Below are positions 1-7,045 of a stretch of DNA of 37,297 bases, piece by piece. Each line of letters starts with the position of its first letter. Within the stretch, counting starts at the first letter, position 1. A program made the translations under genes and the position numbers. Below the pieces are notes generated by a model. The model searched no databases. It was not told the DNA's origin and saw nothing but the letters and a program-made list of their open reading frames with translations. This stretch comes from Rhodospirillales bacterium (lineage in GTDB: Bacteria; Pseudomonadota; Alphaproteobacteria; Azospirillales; Azospirillaceae), in the NCBI GenBank assembly GCA_003165295.1, contig PLTC01000084.1, positions 655 to 37,951 on the forward strand, written 5' to 3'.

Positions 1-73
1 CGCAAGCCTGGCCGATGACGATCGGTCCGGCGCCGATGATGGCGATGGTTTTGAGATCGGTGCGTTTGGGCAT
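1..73 (-). CDS. carB: Carbamoyl-phosphate synthase large subunit, N-terminal fragment
   Basis: Only the first 24 codons lie in the window; the gene continues past position 1. The visible peptide starts [20 protein letters not shown], which is the invariant beginning of CarB. It contains the glycine-rich [13 protein letters not shown] stretch of the first preATP-grasp domain. CarB makes carbamoyl phosphate from bicarbonate, ATP and the ammonia delivered by CarA, for pyrimidine and arginine synthesis. The ATG (complement of 71-73) is the family's usual start. carA is not directly upstream, because the next gene on this strand is a small exported protein. The identification is from a short but very characteristic sequence. 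Confidence 0.9.
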   Translation of the reverse strand, partial: MPKRTDLKTIAIIGAGPIVIGQAC

Positions 74-108
74 GATGGCATGATTCTCTGGGGACGAGGC
101 ACGACAAA

Positions 109-136
109 CCCCCTCTTCCGTTGCCGGAAGAGGGGG
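109..136 (-). terminator. Hairpin between the small exported protein gene and carB
   Basis: A perfect 11-bp inverted repeat (109-119 with 126-136) encloses a 6-nt loop. The arms are ccccctcttcc and ggaagaggggg. It lies about 110 nt downstream of the small exported protein gene and just upstream of carB, both read leftwards. There is no clear T tract, so it may be a weak terminator, an mRNA-stabilising hairpin or a leader structure for carB. Confidence 0.5.
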
Positions 137-245
137 CGATTCCGTCCGGTCGCTGTCTTATAACGGCCCCTGGCCGTTTCGCCTAGCCCTGCCGTGCCAC
201 AGTCCTGCCGTGTCGCCGGGTGCCCGGCCCTTCAAGGTCTGCGCG

Positions 246-593
246 TCACTTGGGAGTCGTCACCCACTTGCCGAACAAACCGCCGCCGGCGGCGAAGAAG
301 TCGCTTCCGGCCCCGCCCGAGCCGACGATGTCGGCGACCAGCAGGCCCGCGAGAATGCCGACCCCGACCCCGAACAGCTGTTCGTCGTTCAGGCCGCTGG
401 CTTCCTTGGCATCGGCGAACAGGCCGCCGAGAAACTGGCGCGCCGTATTGAGCGCACCGCGCGCCTGGGTACGGACATCGTCAACATTCGCCTGGGGCTG
501 TTGGGCGTCGGCCCCCGACTGGGCCAGGGCGGTCTGTGCCGTGACCACCGGCATGCCAAGAAGCAGGACGAAAACCAAGGCCAGGATGCGCAT
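246..593 (-). CDS. Small exported glycine-rich protein of unknown function
   Basis: The 115-residue product is not recognised. The chosen start at 593 is preceded by GGGAG at about 8 nt and begins a clear Sec signal peptide: MRIL, a hydrophobic run, then an Ala-rich cleavage region near residue 25 (TALAQ-SG). A polar segment (about 26-70) is followed by a hydrophobic, glycine-rich stretch (about residues 75-105, including GVGVGILAGLLVADIVG). This could be a single transmembrane helix or an oligomerising segment. An upstream in-frame extension to 773 is unlikely because it would precede the signal peptide with a long polar, proline- and arginine-rich sequence. It may be a small membrane-anchored periplasmic protein. 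Its place before carB gives no functional hint. Confidence 0.7.
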   Translation of the reverse strand: MRILALVFVLLLGMPVVTAQTALAQSGADAQQPQANVDDVRTQARGALNTARQFLGGLFADAKEASGLNDEQLFGVGVGILAGLLVADIVGSGGAGSDFFAAGGGLFGKWVTTPK

Positions 594-852
594 TGTGGAA
601 TCTCCCATGGGAAACAGTGATACCGCTTTCTTAACACAGCATCCGGGGCGATTGCCAGCGCCGGCCGGAAGCCGGTCAGGGCAACCGGGGGCAGGGGACG
701 ATGGCGCCGCCCGGTGTTGCCGCCCGGGCACCCTCCTGGAGCGGTTTTTCCACGAGGGGCCACCGGTTGGCATCGCCGTTTGGCCACGCTAAGGTCCCGG
801 CCGGCGAAAGGGAGGATCGGTTGCCGGTACACGAACCGTTCCGGGAGGTGAG

Positions 853-2025
853 ATGAATTTGGAAACGAGCCTTTCGGCCCAGGCCAGCGTGCGGCGGGGC
901 GTTGCCGGGTTGCTGGATCCCACGTCCCGACGGTTCGGGTCGCGCCTTACCCGCGCCATCAACATTGCCTTCATCGCCGTGGGTCTGCTCGGGGTGATTC
1001 TGGCGTCCGATACCGGCGTGGTGCCGGGGCAGAGTTTGCTGGTGGCGGTGCCGCTGGCGGCATTCGTGGTCGAATATCTGGTCCGGCTGTGGGTGATCCC
1101 GGACATGTGGATCGGCCGGGGCGAATCGGCGTCCCGGGTGCGCTGGACCTGGGTTACGTCGGGCCGCGGGCTGGTGGACCTGATGGGCGCAATACTGATG
1201 CCGGCGGCCTGGGCGGCCGGTGTTCCCACCGCCGAGGCCGAGATGTTCGGGGTGCTGTGGGTGTTCAAGCTGGCCCGCTACTCTCAGGGTCTGGCGGTGC
1301 TGTGGCGGGTGATCCGGCTCGAGGCCGAACCGTTGGTGGGCGTCCTGTTCGCCTTTCTGGTGGTGCTGCTGTGTGCCGCGGTGCTCGCCCACCTGCTGGA
1401 GGGTGCGGCCCAACCCGCGGCCTTCGGCACGGTGCCCGAGGCGCTGTGGTGGACCATCGTCACCCTGACCACCACGGGCTACGGCGACGCGACGCCGGTC
1501 ACCTTGCCCGGGCGGATGCTGGCGGGACTGGTGATGATGTGCGGCATCATCGTGTTCGCGCTCTGGGCCGGTATTCTGGCCACCGGTTTTTCGCAGGAGA
1601 TGCGCAGGCGCGCCTTCCTCAAGACCTGGGATCTGGTGGCGCGGGTGCCGTTGTTTCAGAATGTCGGGGTCACCGTGATTGCCGATGTCGCCCAGCGCCT
1701 GCGGGTGCGCGAGGTTGGTGCCGGCAGTGTCGTGGTGCGGCGGGGGGAGGTCGGAGATTGCATGTATTTTATCGTCAACGGCGACGTCGAGGTCCAGGCG
1801 ACTCCCGCCACCAGCTTCCACCTCAAGGATGGCGACTTTTTTGGCGAACTGGCCCTGATCACCGGCGCGCCGCGCAGCGCCACGGTGGTTGCGACCACGG
1901 CAAGCCAGTTGCTGATGCTCGATATTGCCGACTTCCGCGATCTTGCCGCCCGCTACCCCGACCTGACCGCGGCCATCCACCGGGAGGCCGAACGGCGGAT
2001 GAGTCGTGGACCCGACAAGGACTGA
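853..2025 (+). CDS. Cyclic-nucleotide-gated potassium channel (MlotiK1-like)
   Basis: The 390-residue product has a six-helix channel core (about residues 33-255) and a C-terminal cyclic-nucleotide-binding domain (about 265-380). The pore loop carries the K+ selectivity filter TTGYGD at 207-212. The presumed S4 (around 138-157) holds only a few basic residues, which fits a ligand-gated rather than strongly voltage-gated channel. The binding domain contains a phosphate-binding cassette, FGELALITGAPRSATV at about 330-345, with the arginine that contacts the cyclic phosphate. MlotiK1 from Mesorhizobium (355 residues) is the closest well-studied architecture. The start has a good ribosome site (GGGAGGTGAG). 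The gene appears to stand alone, so which nucleotide gates it and what it is for cannot be read from context. Confidence 0.9.
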   Translation: MNLETSLSAQASVRRGVAGLLDPTSRRFGSRLTRAINIAFIAVGLLGVILASDTGVVPGQSLLVAVPLAAFVVEYLVRLWVIPDMWIGRGESASRVRWTWVTSGRGLVDLMGAILMPAAWAAGVPTAEAEMFGVLWVFKLARYSQGLAVLWRVIRLEAEPLVGVLFAFLVVLLCAAVLAHLLEGAAQPAAFGTVPEALWWTIVTLTTTGYGDATPVTLPGRMLAGLVMMCGIIVFALWAGILATGFSQEMRRRAFLKTWDLVARVPLFQNVGVTVIADVAQRLRVREVGAGSVVVRRGEVGDCMYFIVNGDVEVQATPATSFHLKDGDFFGELALITGAPRSATVVATTASQLLMLDIADFRDLAARYPDLTAAIHREAERRMSRGPDKD

Positions 2026-2142
2026 GGCCGGTGGCGAGCCCGATCGCCGCTTCCGGGCGTGCTAACGCTGTTCATTGGTGATACCTTGGCGGTCCCGTCT
2101 CGGAACCGCCGTCGAAGCGGCGGTTGTTGACGGTGGGTCTGT

Positions 2143-2193
2143 GGAATCGTGGCCTTTCTGGAATCGTGCTCCTTCTGGAACCGTGGCCCTCGT
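2143..2193 (+). repeat. Three tandem copies of a 17-bp repeat
   Basis: Units start at 2143, 2160 and 2177, each beginning ggaa(t/c)cgtg and ending in a pyrimidine-rich half. A partial fourth (ggaaaag) runs into the ribosome-binding region of the next gene. The period of 17 is not a multiple of three, so it is not a repeated peptide. This supports placing the downstream start at 2214 rather than at the earlier in-frame ATG at 2124. Confidence 0.75.
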
Positions 2194-2213
2194 GGAAAAG
2201 GCGCAATCCGCCC

Positions 2214-3809
2214 ATGACCGATAACGACGATTTGCTCTTCGAAGACGAGGCCCCTGAGGCGCCCCGGCCCAGCATCGCGCCTGCCGGCTGGAAAATGCTG
2301 GTGGTGGATGACGAGCCCGAGGTCCATTCGATTACGCGGTTGGTGTTGGCCGACTTCGCGTTTAAGGGGCGGACGACCCAGTTTTTCAGCGCCTACTCGG
2401 CGGCCGACGCCATCGCGATTCTCGAGCGGGAGCGGGACATCGCGGTGATCCTGCTCGATGTGGTGATGGAGACCGACGATGCCGGGTTGAAGCTGGTCCA
2501 TCACATTCGCGAAGTCATGGGCAATCGCCACGTTCGCATTATCCTGCGGACCGGCCAGCCGGGACAGGCACCCGAGCGCAGCGTGATCCTCGAATACGAC
2601 ATCAATGACTATAAGGCCAAGACCCAACTGACGGCCCAGCAGCTGTTTACCTGTACCGTGGCGGCCTTGCGCTCTTACGAGGATCTGATCACCATCGACG
2701 CCAATCGGCGGGGTCTGGAAAAGATTATCGAAGCGTCAAGCTCGCTTTCCAAGACAAGGTCGATGAAGCTGTTCGCGGCTGGGGTGCTGACCCAGCTCAG
2801 CGTCATCGTCGGCGCCGGCCCCGACGCCATCCTGTGCGTCAAGCGCGGCGATGTCCGTCGCCGCGACCGCAACGGCCTTTATGTGCTGGCCGGCTCCGGC
2901 CGCTTCGAGTCCCTGATCAACGAGCCGCTGGCGGCGGTGGTCGAAGCCGGGGTGGTCACCACGGTCAGCGACTGCCTGAACCAGCGCCGGAATGTCTTTG
3001 GCGAAGACCACTGTGCCCTGTACATCCAGACCCTGACGGACCGCGAGAATGTGGTCTACATGAGTTCGAACCGGCCGCTGAACCAGCTTGACCAGCGGCT
3101 GATCGCGCTGTTTTGCGATAAAATCGCAATTGGGTTCGAGAACATCTATCTTTACGAGCAGTTGCTCAAGGCCCAGGAGGCGACCGTCGCCACCCTGGCC
3201 GACATTGCCGAAACCGCCCAGGTGGATATCGATATTGCCACCGCCGCGTCCCTGGAGACCCGGTCCGAAAGTCTGCGCATTGCCGGGCTGGCCGAACGCA
3301 TCGCCCGCACCCTGCATGCCGGCCGTCAATTCCGCGACATCATCGACCAGTCGTTCCTGGAACTGATCGGTCTGGCCTCCATGCTCCATGATGTCGGCAA
3401 CATCACGGTGTCCGACCACATTCTGCGCAAGCCCGGCCCGCTGACCGGTGACGAGCGCCGGATCATGCAGCGGCATACGGTGCGCGGCCACGCCCTGCTG
3501 GTGCGCGCCTGCGGTATGGTCCAGGGCCTCACCTATCTGGAACTGGGCGCCGAGATCGCACTCGCCCATCACGAGAATTTCGACGGTTCTGGCTACCCCC
3601 ACGGTCTGGCCGGCAAGGCGATCCCGCTGGCCGCCCGCATTGCCGCCGTTGCCGACAGCTTTGACGCGCTGGTGTCGGAACGGCCCTACCGTCCGGCCAT
3701 TGCCCGGGATCAGGCCGTCACCATGATCGAGGCGATGGCCGGCAGCCGCTTTGATCCGGTGGTGGTCGCGGCCTTTCTCGAAGTGCAGGCCGCCGGTTCG
3801 GGTGCGTGA
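2214..3809 (+). CDS. Response regulator with REC, DUF3369 and HD-GYP domains
   Basis: The 531-residue product starts MTDNDDLLFEDEAPEAP and has three domains. The REC domain (about 27-155) has the acidic pair VDDE at 31-34 and phospho-acceptor D82 in ILLDVV. A DUF3369 middle region follows (about 165-345). The HD-GYP domain (about 355-525) has the HD pair H392-D393, HHE at 452-454 and the GYP loop. HD-GYP enzymes hydrolyse cyclic di-GMP, lowering it to favour motility. Two departures stand out. The usual HDxGK reads HDVGN. The histidine normally found in the preceding helix, in an ETGNH-like stretch, is replaced (ETRSESLRIAGLAERIAR), so one metal ligand may be missing. No cognate kinase is adjacent. 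The start at 2214 avoids translating the tandem repeat. The fold is clear but activity is uncertain. Confidence 0.88.
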   Translation: MTDNDDLLFEDEAPEAPRPSIAPAGWKMLVVDDEPEVHSITRLVLADFAFKGRTTQFFSAYSAADAIAILERERDIAVILLDVVMETDDAGLKLVHHIREVMGNRHVRIILRTGQPGQAPERSVILEYDINDYKAKTQLTAQQLFTCTVAALRSYEDLITIDANRRGLEKIIEASSSLSKTRSMKLFAAGVLTQLSVIVGAGPDAILCVKRGDVRRRDRNGLYVLAGSGRFESLINEPLAAVVEAGVVTTVSDCLNQRRNVFGEDHCALYIQTLTDRENVVYMSSNRPLNQLDQRLIALFCDKIAIGFENIYLYEQLLKAQEATVATLADIAETAQVDIDIATAASLETRSESLRIAGLAERIARTLHAGRQFRDIIDQSFLELIGLASMLHDVGNITVSDHILRKPGPLTGDERRIMQRHTVRGHALLVRACGMVQGLTYLELGAEIALAHHENFDGSGYPHGLAGKAIPLAARIAAVADSFDALVSERPYRPAIARDQAVTMIEAMAGSRFDPVVVAAFLEVQAAGSGA

Positions 3810-3883
3810 CGGCGCCGCCTGTGTTACGCCGGGCACCGCCCCGCACCCGTGAAGGAGATTCGCCTGCCCGACCTGAACGTCAC

Positions 3884-3930
3884 GGGTTCAAAGGGCCGAC
3901 CGGCCCTTTGCGGGTGTGGGCAGAGCCCAC
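3884..3930 (+). repeat. Dispersed intergenic double-hairpin element, copy A
   Basis: Two adjacent hairpins. The first has stem aaagggccg/cggcccttt (3890-3898 and 3901-3909). The second has stem gtgggc/gcccac around an AGA loop (3916-3930). The 47 bp match the inverted sequence at 6863-6908 at about 45 positions. It lies in the gap between the converging HD-GYP and pterin dehydratase genes. Confidence 0.8.
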
Positions 3931-3955
3931 TTGGGGCCAAGCCACCCCTTGACGC

Positions 3956-4261
3956 CTACCGGTCCGAGACGGTCACGGCCACGCGGTCGATCTGTTTGGC
4001 CAGTTCCAGATCGCGGCCGGTGACGCCCTCGGCGTCATGGGTGGTCAGGGTTATTTCGACGCGGTTGTAAACGTTGAACCATTCCGGGTGATGGCTAAGT
4101 TTCTCGGCGATCAGAGCGACCCGCGTCATGAATCCCCAGGCGGCATTGAAATCGGCGAAGTGATAACTCTTGCGGATGGCGTCGCGATCGGGAACTTCCG
4201 TCCACCCATGCAACTCCCGCAAGGCCGCCTGTCGTTTGGCTCCGACCAGTTTCTCCACCAT
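3956..4261 (-). CDS. phhB: 4a-hydroxytetrahydrobiopterin dehydratase (pterin-4a-carbinolamine dehydratase)
   Basis: The 101-residue product has the usual length and the family signature [20 protein letters not shown] at about residues 57-76, including the catalytic histidines. The enzyme dehydrates 4a-hydroxytetrahydrobiopterin, the by-product of aromatic amino acid hydroxylases, and so helps regenerate the pterin cofactor. No phenylalanine hydroxylase gene is next to it, so it may also serve another pterin-dependent process. Translation starts at 4261 ([11 protein letters not shown]), preceded by GGAG. It is transcribed leftwards, divergent from the metallopeptidase gene, and ends beside a dispersed hairpin element. 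The family assignment is firm; the physiological substrate here is inferred. Confidence 0.92.
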   Translation of the reverse strand: MVEKLVGAKRQAALRELHGWTEVPDRDAIRKSYHFADFNAAWGFMTRVALIAEKLSHHPEWFNVYNRVEITLTTHDAEGVTGRDLELAKQIDRVAVTVSDR

Positions 4262-4458
4262 CTCCCGCTCCTTTTGTCTCGGGCGCGCCGTTGCCCGTGG
4301 AACCCGTCTCCGGTGCGATTCCGGTACAGTCCTGAAACGACTCCGCCCCCTGATCGTCCCGCCTCTGATCTCTTGCGGGGTCGGCCGGTCCGCTTGTTAT
4401 CATGGCCCATGTGGCGTCTGGGGACGCCAGGATCAAGCAGATAAGGAGGGCGGGACGC

Positions 4459-4893
4459 ATGGCGCAAAAGGGTGACGACGGGTGTCGGCGCTTTACCACC
4501 GCACCCACCGGGGCCGAACTGGAGGCGCTGGCCGATCAGGTGCTGGCCACCTTGCCGGCGGTATTCCTGGCCCGGATGGGCACCGTGGCGGTCCATGTGG
4601 TGGACTTTCCCGATGAGGAAACCGAAGAGGAAATGGACCTGGAGAGCCCGTTTGATCTGCTGGGCCTCTATCGGGGTGTCGACCTGCTCCACCAGAGCGT
4701 TTATGACGTCCGAACCAGCCTTGACACGATCTTTCTTTACCGCCGGCCGCTGCTCGACTACTGGTGCGATACGGGCGAGGACCTGGCCGGGATCGTCCGT
4801 CATGTGCTGATTCACGAGATCGGTCATCATTTCGGCTTCTCCGACGATGACATGGAGCGGATCGAGGCCGGGCCGCCGCCCGAGTCCGACTGA
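4459..4893 (+). CDS. Zincin-like metallopeptidase family protein
   Basis: The 144-residue product carries the zinc-binding signature HEIGHHFGFSDDDME near the C-terminus (about residues 118-132), with two zinc histidines and the catalytic glutamate in HEIGHH. It matches the small bacterial metallopeptidase family formerly called DUF1025. The acidic middle (PDEETEEEMDLESPFDLLGLYRG) is typical of that family. There is no signal peptide, so it should be cytoplasmic. A strong AAGGAGG at 4443-4449, 9 nt before the ATG at 4459, fixes the start; an earlier in-frame ATG at 4402 lacks one. A stem-loop directly follows the stop. The physiological substrate of this family is not established. Confidence 0.87.
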   Translation: MAQKGDDGCRRFTTAPTGAELEALADQVLATLPAVFLARMGTVAVHVVDFPDEETEEEMDLESPFDLLGLYRGVDLLHQSVYDVRTSLDTIFLYRRPLLDYWCDTGEDLAGIVRHVLIHEIGHHFGFSDDDMERIEAGPPPESD

Positions 4894-4895
4894 GC

Positions 4896-4931
4896 CCACC
4901 GGACGGGGCCCATCGGAGCGCCGTCCGGTGG
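4896..4931 (+). terminator. Stem-loop after the metallopeptidase gene
   Basis: A perfect 11-bp stem (ccaccggacgg at 4896-4906 with ccgtccggtgg at 4921-4931) encloses a 14-nt loop, starting 2 nt after the stop codon. There is no T run, so it is terminator-like rather than a canonical intrinsic terminator. Confidence 0.6.
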
Positions 4932-4996
4932 TGGTTGCGGGCGGCGGCAGGGCCTGCTACACGGCACCACACGCCGGACGGTCCTCGTCAGGCGGC

Positions 4997-5070
4997 GCGG
5001 AGCACCATCAACAACGCGCGGTGCGGAGCACCATCAACAACGCGCGGTGCGGAGCACCATCAACAACGCA
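4997..5070 (+). repeat. 26-bp tandem repeat, nearly three copies
   Basis: Units at 4997-5022 and 5023-5048 are identical, and 5049-5069 repeats the first 21 bases. The unit begins gcggagcaccatcaacaacg. A degenerate trace (aagaacaccatgaa) continues into the ribosome-binding region of the next gene. The array lies in the 5' region of the YqaA-like gene. There are no spacers, so it is not CRISPR. Confidence 0.9.
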
Positions 5071-5099
5071 ATGAAGAACACCATGAAAAGGACCGGGCG

Positions 5100-5681
5100 G
5101 TGATACGACCCCTTTACGACTGGACCATGCGTCAGGCCGGGCGCCGGAATGCGGTGTGGGCGCTGGCCGGCGTTTCCTTTATCGAAAGCTCGTTGTTTCC
5201 GATTCCGCCCGACGTTCTGCTGATTCCCATGGTTCTGGCCAACCGCCATCGCGCCTGGACGCTGGCAGCGGTCTGCACCCTGGCTTCGGTGATCGGCGGC
5301 TGGCTCGGTTACGCCATCGGCTATTATCTGTTCGAGACCCTGGGCCGGCAGATACTGACCTTCTATCACGCCATGGATCACTACGAGTCCCTGCGTGCCG
5401 GGTTCGACCAGTGGGGCATGTGGATCATCATCATCAAGGGGGCGACGCCGATTCCCTTCAAACTGGTGACCATCGCCTCCGGTGCCTTCAAGTTCAGCCT
5501 GCTGTGGTTTACCGTGGCCGCGGTGATCTCCCGTTCGATGCGTTTCTTTCTGGTGGCAGGTCTGCTCTGGACGTTCGGGGAGCCGATCCGCGCCTTCATC
5601 GAACGCCGGCTGACCCTTCTGACCAGTCTTTTCGTGATCCTGCTGGTCGGCGGTATCGTGGCGGTCAAGGTTCTGCTATAG
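5100..5681 (+). CDS. YqaA-type VTT/DedA-family membrane protein
   Basis: The 193-residue integral membrane protein has about four to five hydrophobic segments. It carries the YqaA/DedA hallmarks: an N-terminal FIESSLFPIPPDVLLIP re-entrant segment (about residues 28-44) and a second GATPIPFKLVTIASGAFKF motif (about 115-132). Members of the VTT superfamily are thought to move or scramble lipids or carrier lipids across the membrane. The best start is the GTG at 5100, giving VIRPLYDW and preceded by AAAGGA. The in-frame ATG at 4935 would translate the tandem repeat into a polar tail that relatives lack. The GTG overlaps the stop of a ten-codon frame starting at 5071 (overlap GTGA). dsbB follows 50 nt later, so the genes may be co-transcribed. 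Confidence 0.85.
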   Translation: MIRPLYDWTMRQAGRRNAVWALAGVSFIESSLFPIPPDVLLIPMVLANRHRAWTLAAVCTLASVIGGWLGYAIGYYLFETLGRQILTFYHAMDHYESLRAGFDQWGMWIIIIKGATPIPFKLVTIASGAFKFSLLWFTVAAVISRSMRFFLVAGLLWTFGEPIRAFIERRLTLLTSLFVILLVGGIVAVKVLL

Positions 5682-5731
5682 CCGGAGCCACGGCAGGCGA
5701 CGGCATCCGAACGGGATCGGGGGACTGACCC

Positions 5732-6259
5732 ATGGGTTTCTGGTTCGAACGCGCTCTCAGCGGCTGGCGGGCGCCGGCGGCGCTGGCGCTGGCGGCCATC
5801 GGCGCCCTGAACGGGGCGTTGTTCATGCAGTATGTGATCGGCGTCCAGCCCTGCATCCTGTGCCTTTATCAACGCTGGCCGTATGTCATCGTCGCGGCGC
5901 TGGCACTGCTGGCCCTGGCCTTTGGCCGCATCCGGCCGTTGCGTGTGGCGCTGCTGGCGCTGATCGGCCTCACTCTGCTGGCCGGTACCGGTATTGGGGT
6001 GTTTCAGGTGGGGGTCGAGCATCACTGGTGGGAAGGAACCTCGGGGTGCAGCGTACCGCCGTTGGAGGGCACCCTCGAGGAATTGCGCGCCAGCCTGATG
6101 GCGGCGCCGCTGGCGCGGTGCGACGAGGTTTCGTGGTCCCTGTTCGGGATTTCCCTTGCCGGCTATAATGTGGTTCTTACCTTGGTCCTGGCGGTGTTTG
6201 CCCTGCTGGCGGCGCGCCGGGCCGTGCTCAAGCCCGGAGGTCGAATCGATGCCGTCTGA
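5732..6259 (+). CDS. dsbB: Disulfide bond formation protein DsbB
   Basis: The 175-residue product has four predicted transmembrane helices and both redox pairs of the family. The first is a CxxC in QPCILCLYQRWP (C41 and C44); the second comprises C106 and C130 in the second periplasmic loop. DsbB reoxidises the periplasmic thiol oxidase DsbA and passes the electrons to ubiquinone. It starts at the ATG at 5732 (MGFWFERALS). It overlaps the next gene, coq7, by 11 nt. This overlap joins a quinone-using enzyme to a ubiquinone-biosynthesis enzyme in one transcript, a sensible but not diagnostic pairing. Confidence 0.93.
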   Translation: MGFWFERALSGWRAPAALALAAIGALNGALFMQYVIGVQPCILCLYQRWPYVIVAALALLALAFGRIRPLRVALLALIGLTLLAGTGIGVFQVGVEHHWWEGTSGCSVPPLEGTLEELRASLMAAPLARCDEVSWSLFGISLAGYNVVLTLVLAVFALLAARRAVLKPGGRIDAV

Positions 6260-6839
6260 CGCCCCGCCTGCGGACCCCGCCGCGCCGATTCTCCACACCG
6301 TTCAGGGGGCACTGCCCGGCAATCTCAACCGGCAGGCACTGCTGGACCGCATGATCCGCGTCGACCACGCGGGCGAGTTCGGTGCCCGCCGCATTTACCA
6401 GGGCCAGCTGGCGGTGTTACGCAACCACCGCAATACGCCGGTGATCCAGCGGATGCTGGAGCAGGAGGTTCGTCACGTCGAAATGTTCGAACAGATGATC
6501 GTCGACCGTCGGGTCCGACCGACGCTGCTTCAACCCCTGTGGCATGTGGCCGGCTTCGCTCTCGGCGCCGCCAGTGCCCTGCTCGGCGCGCGGGCGGCCA
6601 TGGCCTGCACGGTGGCGGTCGAGACGGTCATCGACGAGCACTACGCCGGTCAGGCGGCGCAACTCGGGGAGGATGAGGCGCCGCTCAAGGCGACCATCGA
6701 GGCGTTCCGGGCCGACGAGATCGAACACCGGGAGATCGGGCTGGCCCACGAAGCCGAGCAGACCCCGGGCTATCCGCTGCTCTCGGGGGCGATCAAGGCC
6801 GGGACCCGGGCCGCGATCTGGTTGTCGGAGCGCCTTTGA
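6249..6839 (+). CDS. coq7: Demethoxyubiquinone hydroxylase Coq7
   Basis: The 196-residue product is a di-iron carboxylate hydroxylase acting late in ubiquinone synthesis, hydroxylating C-6 of the demethoxyquinol ring. The ligand motifs are visible in order: DHAGEFGA, EQEVRHVE, the VETVIDEHY segment and DEIEHREIG. These supply the repeated E and ExxH ligands of the four-helix bundle. The start at 6249 lies inside the end of dsbB and has GGAGG at 6237-6241, giving likely translational coupling. The N-terminal 25 residues are a variable extension. Length and motifs fit the bacterial Coq7 family well. Confidence 0.94.
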   Translation: MPSDAPPADPAAPILHTVQGALPGNLNRQALLDRMIRVDHAGEFGARRIYQGQLAVLRNHRNTPVIQRMLEQEVRHVEMFEQMIVDRRVRPTLLQPLWHVAGFALGAASALLGARAAMACTVAVETVIDEHYAGQAAQLGEDEAPLKATIEAFRADEIEHREIGLAHEAEQTPGYPLLSGAIKAGTRAAIWLSERL

Positions 6840-6862
6840 TCGGGCCCGGGGGGCGTAATTTT

Positions 6863-6908
6863 GTGGGCTCTGCCCACGCCCGCAAAGGGCCGGCGGCCCT
6901 TTGAACCC
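6863..6908 (-). repeat. Dispersed intergenic double-hairpin element, copy B
   Basis: This is the inverted counterpart of the element at 3884-3930, differing by one substitution and one missing base. It contains hairpin gtgggc-tct-gcccac (6863-6877), which is the AGA-loop hairpin on the minus strand, and aaagggcc/ggcccttt. Confidence 0.8.
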
Positions 6909-6924
6909 ATGAGGTCATGAGGTC

Positions 6925-6965
6925 AAGGAGGCGCGCCTCCTTGCGGGTGCAGGGCAGAGCCCTGC
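6925..6965 (+). repeat. Palindrome plus AGA-loop hairpin upstream of bluB
   Basis: A perfect 18-bp palindrome (aaggaggcgcgcctcctt, 6925-6942) is followed by a hairpin gcagggc-aga-gccctgc (6949-6965). The second has the same GGGC-AGA-GCCC core as the elements at 3916, 6863 and 18618, but with different outer base pairs that still match. It belongs to the same intergenic repeat family. Confidence 0.7.
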
Positions 6966-7045
6966 AAAATCAGGACAAGTGCACTCTCCCGGCGCATATG
7001 GGGCGTCGCCCCCGGACTCCGGTACTCTCGATGGGCAAGGAAAAC

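Noticed and set aside
676-1980. 434-codon open frame antisense to the K+ channel gene
   Set aside because: The opposite strand encodes an intact channel with all motifs; the antisense product is Gly/His/Gln-rich with no domain.
4997-5070. Possible CRISPR array
   Set aside because: The 26-bp units are directly adjacent with no spacers, and there are no cas genes.
4935-5099. Upstream ATG start for the YqaA-like protein
   Set aside because: It would translate the tandem repeat into a polar tail absent from relatives; the GTG at 5100 has a ribosome site and the normal family start.
6840-7045. Cobalamin riboswitch upstream of bluB
   Set aside because: No B12-box-like conserved stretch was seen; the region consists mainly of palindromic repeat elements.
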